NCBI GenBank assembly: GCA_029207755.1
Contig: JARCOQ010000008.1
Span: 31,284,521-31,348,520, forward strand
Length of the DNA stretch: 64,000 bases
DNA from: Chamaea fasciata
Taxonomy: Eukaryota > Chordata > Aves > Passeriformes > Sylviidae
Reading direction: 5' to 3'
The notes beneath the pieces were generated by a model. That model ran no database searches. It was not told the DNA's origin and saw nothing but the letters and a program-made list of their open reading frames with translations. Numbering within the stretch: position 1 is the stretch's first letter; each line of letters begins with the position of its first letter. Made by a program: the position numbers and the translations under genes. Below, piece by piece: positions 36,894 to 48,588 of this stretch.

Positions 36894-38437
36894 GAGAAAA
36901 GGAAAAATAAAATTCATTATACTAAACCCAAATTACGTATTGTTTATTGGTTCCTTTTAAAAATGCTCTTATTTTCATTAAATGTACATTTAAATTGTTA
37001 GGACAATATTTTAAGTGAAATATTGCAACATAAGAGAACTTCATGTTCTTCTGTCTTAGTTTTTAACTTACGACTCTTGGAATTTCTTTTTACATTTTCC
37101 ATTATTTTGTGGCTGAATAAGCATTAGCAGTGTGTTCCTGAATGACTGGGATCTCTGACAGCTTTATAGATGCTGTACAGTCATGGTTAAGATCACTGTG
37201 GGTCTAATTATTGTGTTTGATTTGTGTCTGATATTGCAAAAAAGTAAAACGCTGAATCACTGAAATGTTCTTCATATTTTCATCACCTATACGCCTGTTT
37301 CACCACCCTGCCCCTGCTCTTTGCAGGCAATAAAACACTGTAAAACTGGACAACTGGGTTTTTTCAGTTATAGTTTCACTTTTTCTCCCTTCCTGTCAAA
37401 ATGGCTGGATTCCCAAAGGGGAAATTCCTATGTGCAGGGACATGATAAATTATTCTTCAATCAGGAATAAAGTGAGAGCCTACATAAAGCATTTTAAGTA
37501 TGAATCAATCTAATAACTTACATAAGGAAGGGAGAAAAAATTAATTCCTGCTGTAAATGACAAGCACATTTCAAATGCCAGGTACGTTTGTTAGAGCTGA
37601 AAGAAAGATAAATGAAATTGTCAGGTACAGAAGGGGATTTGGTGGGACTCTGCTTTGTAGCAACACCGTGCAAATAAGCCCAAAAATATAGATTCCTTAT
37701 AGGAACAAAGTATAGGAAAAACCTTATAGGTTTTTCTTGTATTCACTGCATGATGCACTCAGAAGTCACCTTTGGGTGTAGAGGGAGACACATCAAAAAC
37801 AGGTAAAGTCTTCCTCCCTAAATCTTACCCAAAACCTAGTTTTGAGTTTGAAAAGGGTTTTTATTTTAGCCATGTGCACCATGACTGATTTGAACTTCAG
37901 CAAACCCTGAAATAAATTAGATAAACAATACACTGATGTTACCTACACGAGCTTCTGTTGTAATTACATAGTATTTCTCTTTTGGTATAAAGGAGTTCTC
38001 AGGAAGCCTGATTCATAAAGATCTTAAGCTGCACACTTCAGGATATCATATAATCTTCAAGCAAATGCAAATTCCTGATTTATATAATGCATCAACTGAT
38101 TTAATTTAAATAATTATAAATAAGAGACATGCAATTTTTTTAGTGTAGAAAAATTCTGTGAGCATGTTCCACAGATACATAAAGATCCTAATTTTTTATT
38201 CTGTACCACTTAAATTCTTCCAACCCTTGCAATACGATTATTGATTCTCCACACTTTCAGAGACAGGAGAACATTCAAAAGGAACAAGATCTTTTTGCTT
38301 CATCTGTTTTATGGAACTGAGAAATGTGTCTTCCTCTCTATGTAAGAAGTTATACACATGTAATGAGTAATAATTGAGGGTTGAGGGGGAAAAATAGATG
38401 CATAAGTGGACAAAAAATCTGCGGTTGATTTTGCAAA
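36894..38437. other. Unique AT-rich non-coding DNA
   Basis: Contains a hairpin with 8-bp arms and a 3-base loop at 37717-37735, next to a direct 9-mer repeat CCTTATAGG (37695-37703 and 37722-37730). No gene seen. Confidence 0.4.
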
Positions 38438-38461
38438 GTAGTAACTTTCCAAAGTTACTAC
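38438..38461. repeat. Near-perfect 24-bp palindrome
   Basis: GTAGTAACTTT and AAAGTTACTAC are exact reverse complements separated by only CC, giving 11-bp arms with a 2-base centre. The flanking bases do not extend the pairing. Confidence 0.95.
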
Positions 38462-39964
38462 ATTGGCCGAAAAAGCCTAAAAATTACTTCAGATTAAGTC
38501 AGCTGTTCCAGCTACAGTCATGTTTACCTAATCCTGACTGCACTTAGGCTGGCCTAGATCTCTAGATCTTGGTTTTGGCCAGAGTACTATGCACAGTAAT
38601 TTTTTCAGCCTATTTACTGGTGGCTTTTCTTGAACCAAATGCCACAGAGCAGCTCTAGCAAAACCTACTGACAATTAGCTCAGGATAATGGTTTTTACTG
38701 CATCCACTGAATCAGAAAGAGCTGGGGAATATAATGAGAAGACAACTAAGCTGCAGACAAGCAGAAGAGAAATGAAGAGCATATTTTAGGGCTTCTCTGA
38801 AAGATTGTGCCTTGCTGACACCTCTCTAAACAATATAGATCATTTTTATGTGCTATGCCCATGAGAAGTGGGAGAGAGTCACAAATAAAAATAGACCGTC
38901 AGGACTAAGAGAGTACTTTGCACCATAAGCTTGTCATTCATGAAGTTGTAGTCAACACTGTTTGATTACTTATACGTATTACTTCATTTTAAGGTTTTAT
39001 TATGTCTTCCAACAATTTTCATGAAGACTGTAATTGAATTCCCTCTTGCGCCAAGTTATTTTTATTTATTGATTTTATAAGTAAAATCAATACAAAATAT
39101 CGCCCTCTAGAATTTTACATTTGCTACGCCAAGGCAAGTTAACAAAATGCAAAACAGATACTGTGCATCAGTGCATTAAGAAAACCTTACATTGTTAAAA
39201 TTGCTGTGCCACTCCAAGTTTTAGTTGCCATATGTGGAACTAGAGATACGACATTTAAGCAACAAGCAGAAAATGAAAAGAGGAAAAAAAAAAAAAACCC
39301 ACCCTGATCAATCTTGCAGCACTCTCCAGTAACACTTACTGGAAGCTGCAGCAATAATGCAGGAGATAATACAGGGGAGAGGAGCAGGGGAATTAGGCAG
39401 AAGCAGAATGCAGGGCAGCCCTGTGTGGTGACATCCTTCAGAGCTCCTGTGACCCCGGGGCCAGTCCCTGCCCCTCCAGGGCAGGGGGACAGTGGCGTGG
39501 GCAGGACACTGACCTTCCCAGTGCCTGAGGAAGAGCCCAGAGCCACAGGGCTCTGCCCAGCACCCATAGCCCTGCTGCCAAATCCAGCCTCAGAGACCAA
39601 CAGAGTGGCGTAAATCCTACAGGTCACCCTCGACTTCACCAGGGGGAGCAAAAATCTTGTCCTGATCCCTTTGCGTTCCGGCTACACTCGTTGCCTGACA
39701 AGTACACTCTCTCACTGGGCACACCCACATTAAATATCAGCACTCACAACTTTTCCTTCCCCAGCAACTGAGTCTGTCACTTTATTCCAAGGCAGAGATG
39801 GGAAACAAACTCGTATGAGAAACCACAGTATCAGAGTAACAGAACAGCTCTCAGAATACAAACACTACACCAAAACCATGACAAGTATCTTCTTTAACCA
39901 CTTTGGAATTCATTATTGGAAGATGCTGTGGTACATGCAATCCTTGGAAGTGATTAAAAATTAT
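38462..39964. other. Non-coding DNA with a GC-richer patch and an inverted repeat
   Basis: A 14-base A run lies at 39284-39297. The patch at about 39410-39600 is GC-rich for this window and has long frames on both strands (39187-39651 minus, 154 codons; 39314-39613 plus, 99 codons). These are open because GC-rich DNA has fewer stops. Neither resembles a known protein. Confidence 0.4.
39067..39092. repeat. 26-bp inverted repeat, 11-bp arms
   Basis: TATTGATTTTA and TAAAATCAATA flank the loop TAAG. The context is AT-rich, so chance is more likely than for the palindrome at 38438. The pairing is perfect. Confidence 0.9.
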
Positions 39965-40223
39965 TTCTTAAGCTTTAGCTTTCATATTTTCAGATTCTGT
40001 GCTGCAGAATTTTCAGATTCTGTGCTGCATAGGGATGTAGTTCTGTAGCTCTTAAGTGCTAGTAAGCTCTCTTCCCAGAGTAGGTAGACAAAATAAATCC
40101 TTTTCCTGCTGAGGAACAAGGGCAACTTTCAGCTCAACAGCACAAATAATGGTGGACTGAAGAGAGAAAACAAAAAGGATGAGATTCCAATCTCTGTATC
40201 AAGTCAACCTTCCCAAGGCATCA
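39965..40223 (+). mobile_element. Internally deleted copy of the same LTR (copy 2)
   Basis: This 259-base segment is collinear with 25946-26374. The shared parts include the ATTCTGTGCTGC region, the 'AATCCTTTTCCTGCTGA' stretch, the 'CTCAACAGCACAAA' part, and the end 'TTCCCAAGGCA' with CA at 40223. About 190 bases of copy 1 (roughly 26145-26336), including the TATA-like box and the poly-A signal, are missing at a junction near 40184. It also carries a 23-bp tandem duplication near its start. It is diverged by many substitutions, so it is an old, inactive remnant. No internal retroviral genes are seen between the two copies. Confidence 0.7.
39986..40029 (+). repeat. 21-mer tandem duplication in LTR copy 2
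   Basis: The same 21-base stretch (ATTTTCAGATTC then TGTGCTGCA) occurs at 39986-40006 and 40009-40029 with a 23-base period. Copy 1 has it once. Confidence 0.95.
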
Positions 40224-42263
40224 AGTATTTAGAATGAGATGAGACTCCTCCTAATTCTCCTCATATCTGTAGATGAAATTCTACTTATCCACGTTAAGAT
40301 CTAGATTACAGTTTTCAGTGTCCCCTTCTGGATACACCCTTGACTGTTTACAACCGAGCGTGTTGCTGAGTAAGCTTTGATTTCAAACTTACTTAATCTG
40401 CCTGGGTATCTTTGTACATTTTAGTCTATTGACTGGATTCAACTCACTCTAATACAGTCACTTCTTCCACTGCCAAAACCTAAGATGGAGGAAAAGAAAA
40501 CCTCCTAAATACAAACTTTACACTATTTGTTATTTTTGCTTCATTTAAGCTACTGAAACCTTTCCCTTCAACCTTTCAACAATCAAGTTGAAAAGATGGA
40601 GAATTTTTTTTGTCTAAAATTCCCAGGAATGTAGAGATCCTCTTCTATGTCAGTGGTGACAGTGGGACAGAGCTGGAATTCACTGAACCAGAGCTCCAGA
40701 AAATTTATTCCACCATCAGAAAAGCTTGCTTGCAAACAGTTTGTCAACTCACTTTGATGCTGAATGGTTCTGGGTGATAAAAATTTTACAGTACGTGTTT
40801 TAAGGAAGAAAGGAAAACAGAAAAAAAAAAAGTAAAGGTAATAGATTATAGATGAATGGCACAGAGATAGACAAGAGTGTTTTGTGTAGGACTGGAAATA
40901 AATTAATGCAAGTTATTTGAATGTAGGAAGTCATGAGGGAGAAATATATCAGAGGTGAAAGAACAAAGGGATCAAATGTAATCAGACATGGAAATCTTTT
41001 AATATGTGACATGGTCCACCTACTTCATAGTACAGAATTGGTCCTCTTTCATTACTGTTTTTCTCCTTTGCACTATGTTCACTTTGGTTCCGAAAGTATT
41101 CAACAACCAGCTTATACTTTTTAAAGCTCAACAAAGCCTTTTTTACATTTTTTTAATCACTGGAACAGCTACCATAAGTACTGAGTAATGAGGTTTAAAG
41201 AGACCTTTCTTCCATCAAATGCATCCCACTTCCCTCAAACCCCAGACCTTCCCAGAATTTCATGCACAGTCTGTTTAGGATTCCCCCTGAAACTACACAG
41301 GTTGTTGCCTCGGCTCTGCCACGGGAAGACTGACCCCAAACTGCCCTGCTCTGGAGGTTATCACTTTCGACTATCCTTCCACCTTATAGTTTCTTTTCAT
41401 TTCTTTGTTCTAAAATCAACACTGTCCTTTAGCATACAAAGCCCTGCCTTACCTCACCCTTTTCATAAAACAAACCAAGCATTCTTAGCTCTTCTTATGA
41501 GACAGCACATCAATCTCCCCAGACCTTTTCAAGGTCCTCTTCCTCACTTCCTGAGCAGAGGCGAGAAAAATTGCTCAGAGAATAAAAAAAAAGTCATGAA
41601 AAGTCTGAGATATCCAATGGAGATTAACTGTCAGAAATAAGACACATTAACACAGATATCCTGACTACTACTTCTGCACCCTCCTGTGCAAGGCCATGTC
41701 AGCTCACTTTCCAATCTCCATGGCAAACTGATTTACTGCAGATGTTTGCAAAGACCTTAAGTTAATCTGTCTTTCCCATCTTAAGATACTTCCATACAAC
41801 TTTTTAAGAATTATGGAAAAAGGATGATTTCTTGTTTTGCCCATTATTGTTATTAGAGCAAACCCACATAGTGTTGTCATTAAATATGCTGCGCAAACAA
41901 AAAATGCAAGGCAGAGGTTATTCAAGACAAGTGTGTTGCTCTTATGCATGCAGAAAGTGAGCTGGCAAAGCATTTTAGCCCCCAAAAATAAAGGATGCAA
42001 TTTTTGAACATAAGATGACCCTTCCAAAATAAAAGCTTCTCATTGAACTGTGTTTTTTCCTGTGGCATATTAGTATTTATGTCTTGTAAGGATAAAACAG
42101 AAAAAAAAAAAATCACGTAAATAAACGAAACATGTCAAACTCAAATCTCTGAGAATCTATTCAGTTACAGTGCAGTCTATATATCTTCCTCAGCTAACAA
42201 TAACAAAATCATTATTTCCAAACTATTTTATGTGCAGGATTAGCCTGTCATTTCCAAGATGTT
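40224..42263. other. Unique non-coding DNA, no gene seen
   Basis: No repeat recognised. A plus-strand frame at 41188-41640 (150 codons) is the longest; it is Pro/Leu/His-rich with no known domain. Confidence 0.4.
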
Positions 42264-42402
42264 TCACAGAACCACAGAATCGTTTGGGTTGCAATGAGAT
42301 CACTGAGCCCAACCATTCACCCAGCACTGTCACTGAACCCTATCCCAGGTGAAGGGACACATCTACAAAACCTTTAAATACCTCCAGGGATGGTGACTCA
42401 GC
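42264..42402 (-). mobile_element. CR1 LINE 3'-end fragment, antisense
   Basis: The plus strand gives a clear antisense CR1 tail in order: a 'CACAGAATCGTTTGGGTTGC' start, 'CCCAACCATTCACCCAGCAC', a 'GACACATCTACA' phrase, and 'TACCTCCAGGGATGGTGACT'. The middle is somewhat diverged. The 3' end of the element is at the low-coordinate side, near 42264. Confidence 0.9.
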
Positions 42403-43667
42403 CTGTTCACATCAGACTGAACAGAATTCATTGAACTTACCTATTTGGTGTGAGGCAAAAATGGAAGTTTTCTGTGACGACCCATGATGCCCCACAATTA
42501 ACGACACAACACCTAAAGATCTGCTTCCAGTAAAATCCTCCACAGAAAATTCTTTTGGAGATGTTAAGAGTATACCCCTCTGAACATGGATTTTTTTTCC
42601 TTAGTTTGACTAAATAACTATCACAAGTTTTTTATAAATATATATATATGTCCAGGCATACTTTCATGAAATATTTTCAGGTTAGAGTAGTAAAGTGGCA
42701 AGTACAACAGAGATGAAATTTGATGGGCCATTTGTGTAGTAAACTACATCTCCACAGCTCTTTAGTCAATGTCCTGAACCAATTACCACTCATTATTCTT
42801 GATGCATTGTGAGAGAACACATGACCATATATCACTCTCAACGATCATAACATTTTATGCTAATTTAATATGCTACCATATATAACACCTCAAGGTTAAA
42901 AAGAAAAAGTCTCAAACATTTCTGAGAGACATATAGCTCAGGAACTGACTTTCATTTCCATTATTTAAGTAAATGTATAGATTGATAGATATGCTATCCA
43001 CTATCCATTTGGAGTACTTTATCAGACATAAAAGAGTGGAAATGAGGACCAAATTTAGCTGCCAGCATTTTTCACCTACTGCATTCATTTTTTACTCTGA
43101 ATATTATTTCAGCTCATTTCTATACATGGGAACTCTTTGCAGCCTCAGAGTTTTTTGATAGCCCATCCCAATGGCAAGAACTTTATAGGAATTGGAATGA
43201 ACTGGGCTACCCTTCCAGCTCATGACATACAGCAGCACTTGGCAGGAGCAGGACCATCTGCCCAGTTCGTAGAACTACGCTCCATCAGACAATATATCCA
43301 CTCTGGGTCATTTAACACCTCTGAGCTTTAGATACAACCGGCAAAATGAGCACAGGAGCTCTGCAATCAGGTGTCTTCTCATGTTTAGTACTTCCTAAGC
43401 ACGCTCCAGTCTCATTCTGTAGCCAAATCACAAGGAACTGCAGAGGGACTGTGTGTTCTGAATTCCCATTTTTCTTTGGCTGGAACACAAGTAAGATGGT
43501 TATAACTGAATCAGCTATAAAACTATCAAATATAAGACGAGAAATAATGAAAGCAGATACTACTAACTGTGGCAAGAGGCAAAATAATAAAGTAGGCAGA
43601 ATATGGATTAAGTGAGGATTTTTTGAGATCAAGAAACATATTTGAAAAGGGAACTTTCTCTCTTAGG
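42403..43667. other. Unique non-coding DNA, no gene seen
   Basis: A short (TA)n stretch lies at 42634-42651. The 43346-43615 plus frame and the 43312-43632 minus frame overlap and are unrecognised. Confidence 0.4.
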
Positions 43668-43845
43668 AATGGAGAGAAAACAAGAAGGAAAATTAAATGA
43701 GTAAGAGAGTGCATAATTATATCTGGGAGGGCATAGGATTAGGCAAGTTAAAGTCTCACAAACATTAAATGAAGTAGAGAAAACAGAGGCAAGAAGAGAA
43801 AAGCTAGAGAAGTGTAAAAGGAAAAAAGAGAAGCAGAGGTGAGAT
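43668..43845. repeat. Purine-rich segment
   Basis: The plus strand is strongly A/G-biased (many AAGAG, GAGA and GGAAAA words) with no fixed unit. The Ser/Phe/Leu-rich minus-strand frame at 43629-44021 is an artefact of this bias. Confidence 0.55.
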
Positions 43846-44788
43846 TTCTCAGTTAACTTGGTATTTTTTAATGTGCACATGGAAGTATGCACAGAAAACA
43901 CAGCATGAATTTGGGAATGCTTCCTGACAGAACATAACGCCAAACTACGAGGAAAAATGTAAAAACCTACAAGCTTCAGGCTATTAAGAGACAGAAAAAA
44001 AGGAAGAGTTAAGAATGACATATCACTGGATATCAGTAATAGGAAATAGAGTGGGAGAGAAAAGCAATCTGTTCCTCACTGTGACCTCTACTGATTCTGT
44101 GGTTTTCCCCATTCATTTGCTTGTCACATTTTCAAATTCTAAACTCCCGTTTCACTGTAGGGTTGCAAGAATTGCTGGAACACTAATATAAGCAAAACCA
44201 CCCAAATAGACAGGCTTTCTCTGAATATTCAAAACAGTTAATGATGTTCTTCTATTTTTGGAACACTGTACAAATAGGACATAAACTGCAATGAGCTACC
44301 ATAACTTTAATACCAAGCTCATGTTTAGATTTTTACTTTCCTAGCAGTGTTCACCGTATGATGAATTTAATTTCATCTGAGATACTGAAAAAAGAAATTA
44401 CAGCACTGCCAAAGCAGATGGCTGCTGCAATGAATATCACAGCTGAGAGTCACAGTGAAATTCCACTCATGAGAAATACTATCAAAATACAAGTTGCCTT
44501 TCTCAACATTGTATCTACCCTTTGGGGAAGGACTGATTTTTACATGTCTCAAGGTGTTGGAAACCAAACTTCAAATTTAACTGCCGCATTTTTATGTTAC
44601 GTGTATGTATACTAGCTTAATGGGTTTTAAGCTTCCTGTGTGGAAGTCTTATCAACCACCCACTCCAAATGCTCCTAATCTTTTAGGAAATTGAAGAATT
44701 AAGCCTAATAATACACTGCAAATTAGCCCAGTGTTTTTTGAATCCTTCAACTGAGCCTTAAGTATTACATACTTTAAGAAAATTTTAC

Positions 44789-44815
44789 ACATATATATAT
44801 TTATATATATTTATA
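44789..44815. repeat. Short (TA)n tract
   Basis: Two TA/AT blocks of about ten bases separated by TT. Confidence 0.85.
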
Positions 44816-45514
44816 TCCATACTGGTGAAAGAGAAAAAACCTGAGGCACATGAAAAAATAAACCATTACCTCACAAATAAGATAGATCTAAGGTCCACAT
44901 CACTCATACAAAAGCCTTGTTTAATTTAAAGGTACAAGATTTGATTACAGGAATATAAACTGGGAAATAGCCATATACTCCCTATTATAACAAGTACTAC
45001 TTCAATTTGCTAATTTAAATCTGTCTACAGTTTATTTACATTATTTCAGGTAAGTTCTTCAACCACAATGGCAACTTGAGCCGCTGTAGTAGAATTCCAG
45101 GTTAAGAAAACACAACATTTTCCAAAAAAAGACTCTTCACCTTTGACCAACAACCACAGACATTACAAATATAAACCTCACAGCACAGGGTTGAAACCTA
45201 CACAGTAAATTAAACTATTTATGCAGTCCACTCTCTGAAAGAAGCCTCCAAAAAAAGGTTACATTAATACCAATGATCTGCCTTGAACCTGAAGGACATT
45301 TTGATGAGCTAAAAGCACATTTAACACCATGCCCTTTAAGATCTTCATTATGCTGCTGTACTAAAACTACCACTGCTGTTAGTGTTGCTGACTCAAGAAG
45401 ATGTTGGAGACAAAAATAAAGTAGCACTGGCATCATGTGCTTCAGAGACAAAAATCACTTCTGCCAGCTTAATTTTCTGTATCCTCCTAAGGACTGAAAT
45501 TCAAAGGGTTAAGG

Positions 45515-45575
45515 GAAACTGGAATTGGACTCCGTGACCCTCAGGGGTCCCTTCCAGCTCAGGATGTTCCATGGA
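45515..45575 (+). mobile_element. CR1 LINE 3'-end fragment, sense
   Basis: It ends in the CR1 terminal phrases: 'GGAATTGGACTCCGTGACCC', then 'CAGGGGTCCCTTCCAGCTCA', then 'GATGTTCCATGG' in the place of the consensus ATTCTATG tail. Only about 60 bases are clear, on the sense strand. Confidence 0.75.
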
Positions 45576-46194
45576 ATAGCTCGAATCACCTTGACAACAC
45601 AAGGTCTACATGATACCTGTGAGGACTAGAGATAGAAGTCCATTGCAGCTGCAAACTATCTAAATGTATAAACAAATAAACCATCAAGGGGTACGACACT
45701 TTACGCTACTCATTGACAGAGCATGAAAACAAGAACAGCTTTTCCACAGGCAAACCCCTCCCAGGCGAAGCCAATCATAGGTATGGACTCTTCTTCCAAC
45801 CTCTCCTCCAAGATAAGTTCAGAAAAAGGTGATTTTTTTGCAGGAATAAACTATACGAATTCATAAATCCTCCATCAGAGCATAAATGGGAGTTCAAGCT
45901 ATTGAGCAGACTTTGTTAGATCTCAGTTTCAGACCCAGCCATCCCCAGGGGACAGCTGAGAGACAAGGGATTATCACAGGAAAGGCTGAGATTCAGATGT
46001 GCTTTGCACTGAGTGCGAGTTACTGATTCCCTCTGCTCTGAGAGCCCGGCCAGCACAGGTGGTGAAGATCAGAAGGAATCAAAGGCCAGGTTCACTCTTG
46101 GAACATAAATCTCAGTGAGAGAAGAGCTGATGCAAGTAGGAGTGGTACCACTCCAAACACAGCTCCCCAAGAGAGAGGAGGAGCAGAGGAATAA

Positions 46195-46419
46195 ACTGGC
46201 TCACACTCCCCTCTGCAGCCTCTTCAACACGTTAAACACAGCACATTCACACATGTGTCAGATAAAACAGCAAAGGAAGGGCCAGAAAAGAAACCACTGG
46301 CAGATGACATTGACAGTGACAAGAACTTGAATCAACTCTTGTCTCAGCATCCACAAAAAGCAGATGAAGGTCACATTCAGGAAGCTTTCCACTGGAAGCA
46401 AACAGTTTTAAAATATCTT
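46195..46419 (+). pseudogene. Possible degraded coding stretch, acidic (weak)
   Basis: A frame open for 75 codons (no ATG) continues past single stops to about 46560. It reads as Asp/Ser/Asn/Lys-rich sequence, with clusters like ADDIDSDKNL, DNDSEDGN and ENNNDSS in the same register. It could be the relic of a disordered acidic protein or a retrocopy, or simply chance. No family was recognised, and no flanking TSD or poly-A tail was found. Confidence 0.12.
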
Positions 46420-48443
46420 TAAGATAATGACAGTGAAGATGGCAATTAGAACCACTGTGAGCTGACAGTGCATCAGGGCCAAGTGAATTGCACTCAGAAT
46501 GCTACAGAAAATAACAATGACAGTAGCAAGCTGTCAGAAGTCTGTCACATTTGTCCCTAAAGAGAGGCAACACCATGAGAAACAAACTGACTTGATCTTC
46601 ACAAAGTTATAAACAAACTACAGACCTAAATGCCAACTCACAGCACAGATGAACTGCTGAAAACATTGATAAATCCCCTACAAGATCCTGCTGAAAACCC
46701 TGTGCCTCCTTCACTGTCCACATGGCTGATGCTGTCACACCACGGAGATGACTTTATTACATTTGTGTGATAGGTAGACAAGGGCTAATCCAAAAGCGCA
46801 TCTCAAAGACAATGCAAAAAGTTCCACTGACTTTAATTGCATTTTCATCAAGTTCAGAAGTGATAGGCACTTGAGGAGCCCAGTAGATAACCATGGCTAC
46901 TTGACTATAAAGTTAATGATATTTCCTGTGCAGTGAAAGTGAAAGATTGTGGAGGAAAATTAAATTCTGATGTGCTTGCACTGGTCCTCTGAAGTGTGAC
47001 AAGCAGCTCTGTAGATCCCATGACACCCCCTAGGTTCTTGATCCAGTATGGAACGATTTAGACACTTGGGAAGAGCAGACATTCTCCAAGGGACAGTTTT
47101 AAACAATTTTGCTCATGTTTTGCACCATTTACAATTGTTACAGGTACTGATACTTGAACTTGTCTTTGAAGTGACTAATTTTTTTCCAAAACAGTACCAG
47201 GATTTTAAGATGTCAGCATACTTGGGTACTTTCCGCTTATGAAAAACAAGCAAACAAAAAAGGCTAACACTTCATCCCTCCTGAAAAAGTTTGAGTTTCT
47301 GTTGTTCAAGACTAAAAACATTTGCTAAGTGTGTTATGGTTACACCTACAGTTTGTGTATTGACCAGGAACCTGCTGTTCAGAATTAAAAAGAAGCTGCA
47401 AGTCATGAGATCACGCTATGAATTTTTTCAAGTTACATTTTTTTTCCCAGCCTATTTTGAGCAAAATTTAATTATTATTCAATGTGCACTGCTGATAGAG
47501 ACAGAATTATGCAGAGTAATTGAAAAGCATATTTATTTTTTTCCCCTCTCACATTTTAGAATAATTGGTTTCCAGATTTGGCCAGCCTGTTTGATACTTA
47601 ATCATAACAAAAAGCGATTGTGAACCTTCTGTCAAAGCTTAGGTTTTCCCTGTTTCTGATTTTCCTCATTTTTGCAGCAGAGAAATATTTCAGAATCCTT
47701 CCAACCAAACATGATCAATACAGCGAGAACTGTCTCTGTTCATGTTCCTGGAGCAGCAAAGGATGAGATTTGTACTATACACAAAGATGTGGAAATGCCT
47801 GGAGTTTACAAATCTAATCTTAGTAAATGGAAAGTATAAATAAAACTGAAAATGGTTTAAGGAATATTTACGTATTATTTGAAACCTTATGAAACTGAAC
47901 ATTTGGGTTGATATTTGACATTTGTTTTCCTTCTTGGAATCTGTTACAAAATATAACGTTTGTTTGTTTGGGTTTTTGTTTTAAAATCTTGGGAATCTTT
48001 ATCTCAAGGGGGAGCACTGCTGGTGTGATGGTGCTGACTCAAAAACTGAGCCACACTGAAAGGATCTCAGGCAGCCATCAGCTGAACTCCCCCAAAAAAG
48101 CAGGATCAGCACTGAATCCAGACCAGGGGACCCAGGGCTTGATCCAACCAGGCCCTGAAAGTGCACAGCTTCTCTGGGAAAAGTCTAATTAGGCTTGATT
48201 GTATTTAACCACTGAAATAATAACTGCAGGTTACATCTGGGAGCTTTGATTTCAAGACAGCATCACTGAGAGAGTTCAATCAAAAGCCTGATGAGAGCAC
48301 GGACGAGACTGGAGAAGTGTTACACTTTGTGTTTTGTATGTGTTTCTACTTTGTATTGTTATCTAAATTCTAGGATATTTTAAACAAATATTCAGTTAAT
48401 ATTTACTTAAATATAAGCAAATATATGTCTATTTAAACACATT
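46420..48443. other. Unique non-coding DNA, no gene seen
   Basis: No repeat recognised. 48000-48190 is a GC-richer open patch without known family similarity. Confidence 0.4.
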
Positions 48444-48588
48444 GTTGTGGATCATCCTTGCCCCATGCCTGGAAGGGTTCAAGGCCAGGTTGGATGGGGC
48501 TCTGGGCTAGTGGAAGGTGTCCCTGGCAATGGCAAGGCTTGGAGTGAGATGATCTTCAGGGTCCCTTTCAACCCAAACCATTCTATGA
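48444..48588 (+). mobile_element. CR1 LINE 3'-end fragment, sense
   Basis: The clearest CR1 in the window. In order it has the 'GGGTTCAAGGCCAGGTTGGA' phrase, 'TGGGGCTCTGGGC', 'TAGTGGAAGGTGTCCCTGGC', 'GGCAAGGCTTGGAGTGAGA', and the end 'TCCCTTTCAACCCAAACCAT' with TTCTATGA. It is 5'-truncated, as is typical of these elements, and too diverged in places to be young. Confidence 0.95.

Noticed and set aside
36648..37001. Plus-strand frame with strongly hydrophobic product
   Set aside because: Most of it is the G/T-rich simple repeat at 36786-36893.
39187..39651. 154-codon minus-strand frame in a GC-rich patch
   Set aside because: It is open because GC-rich DNA has few stops. A frame on the other strand is open too. 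No domain recognised.
43629..44021. 130-codon minus-strand hydrophobic frame
   Set aside because: It follows from the purine-rich plus strand. No domain or splice context.
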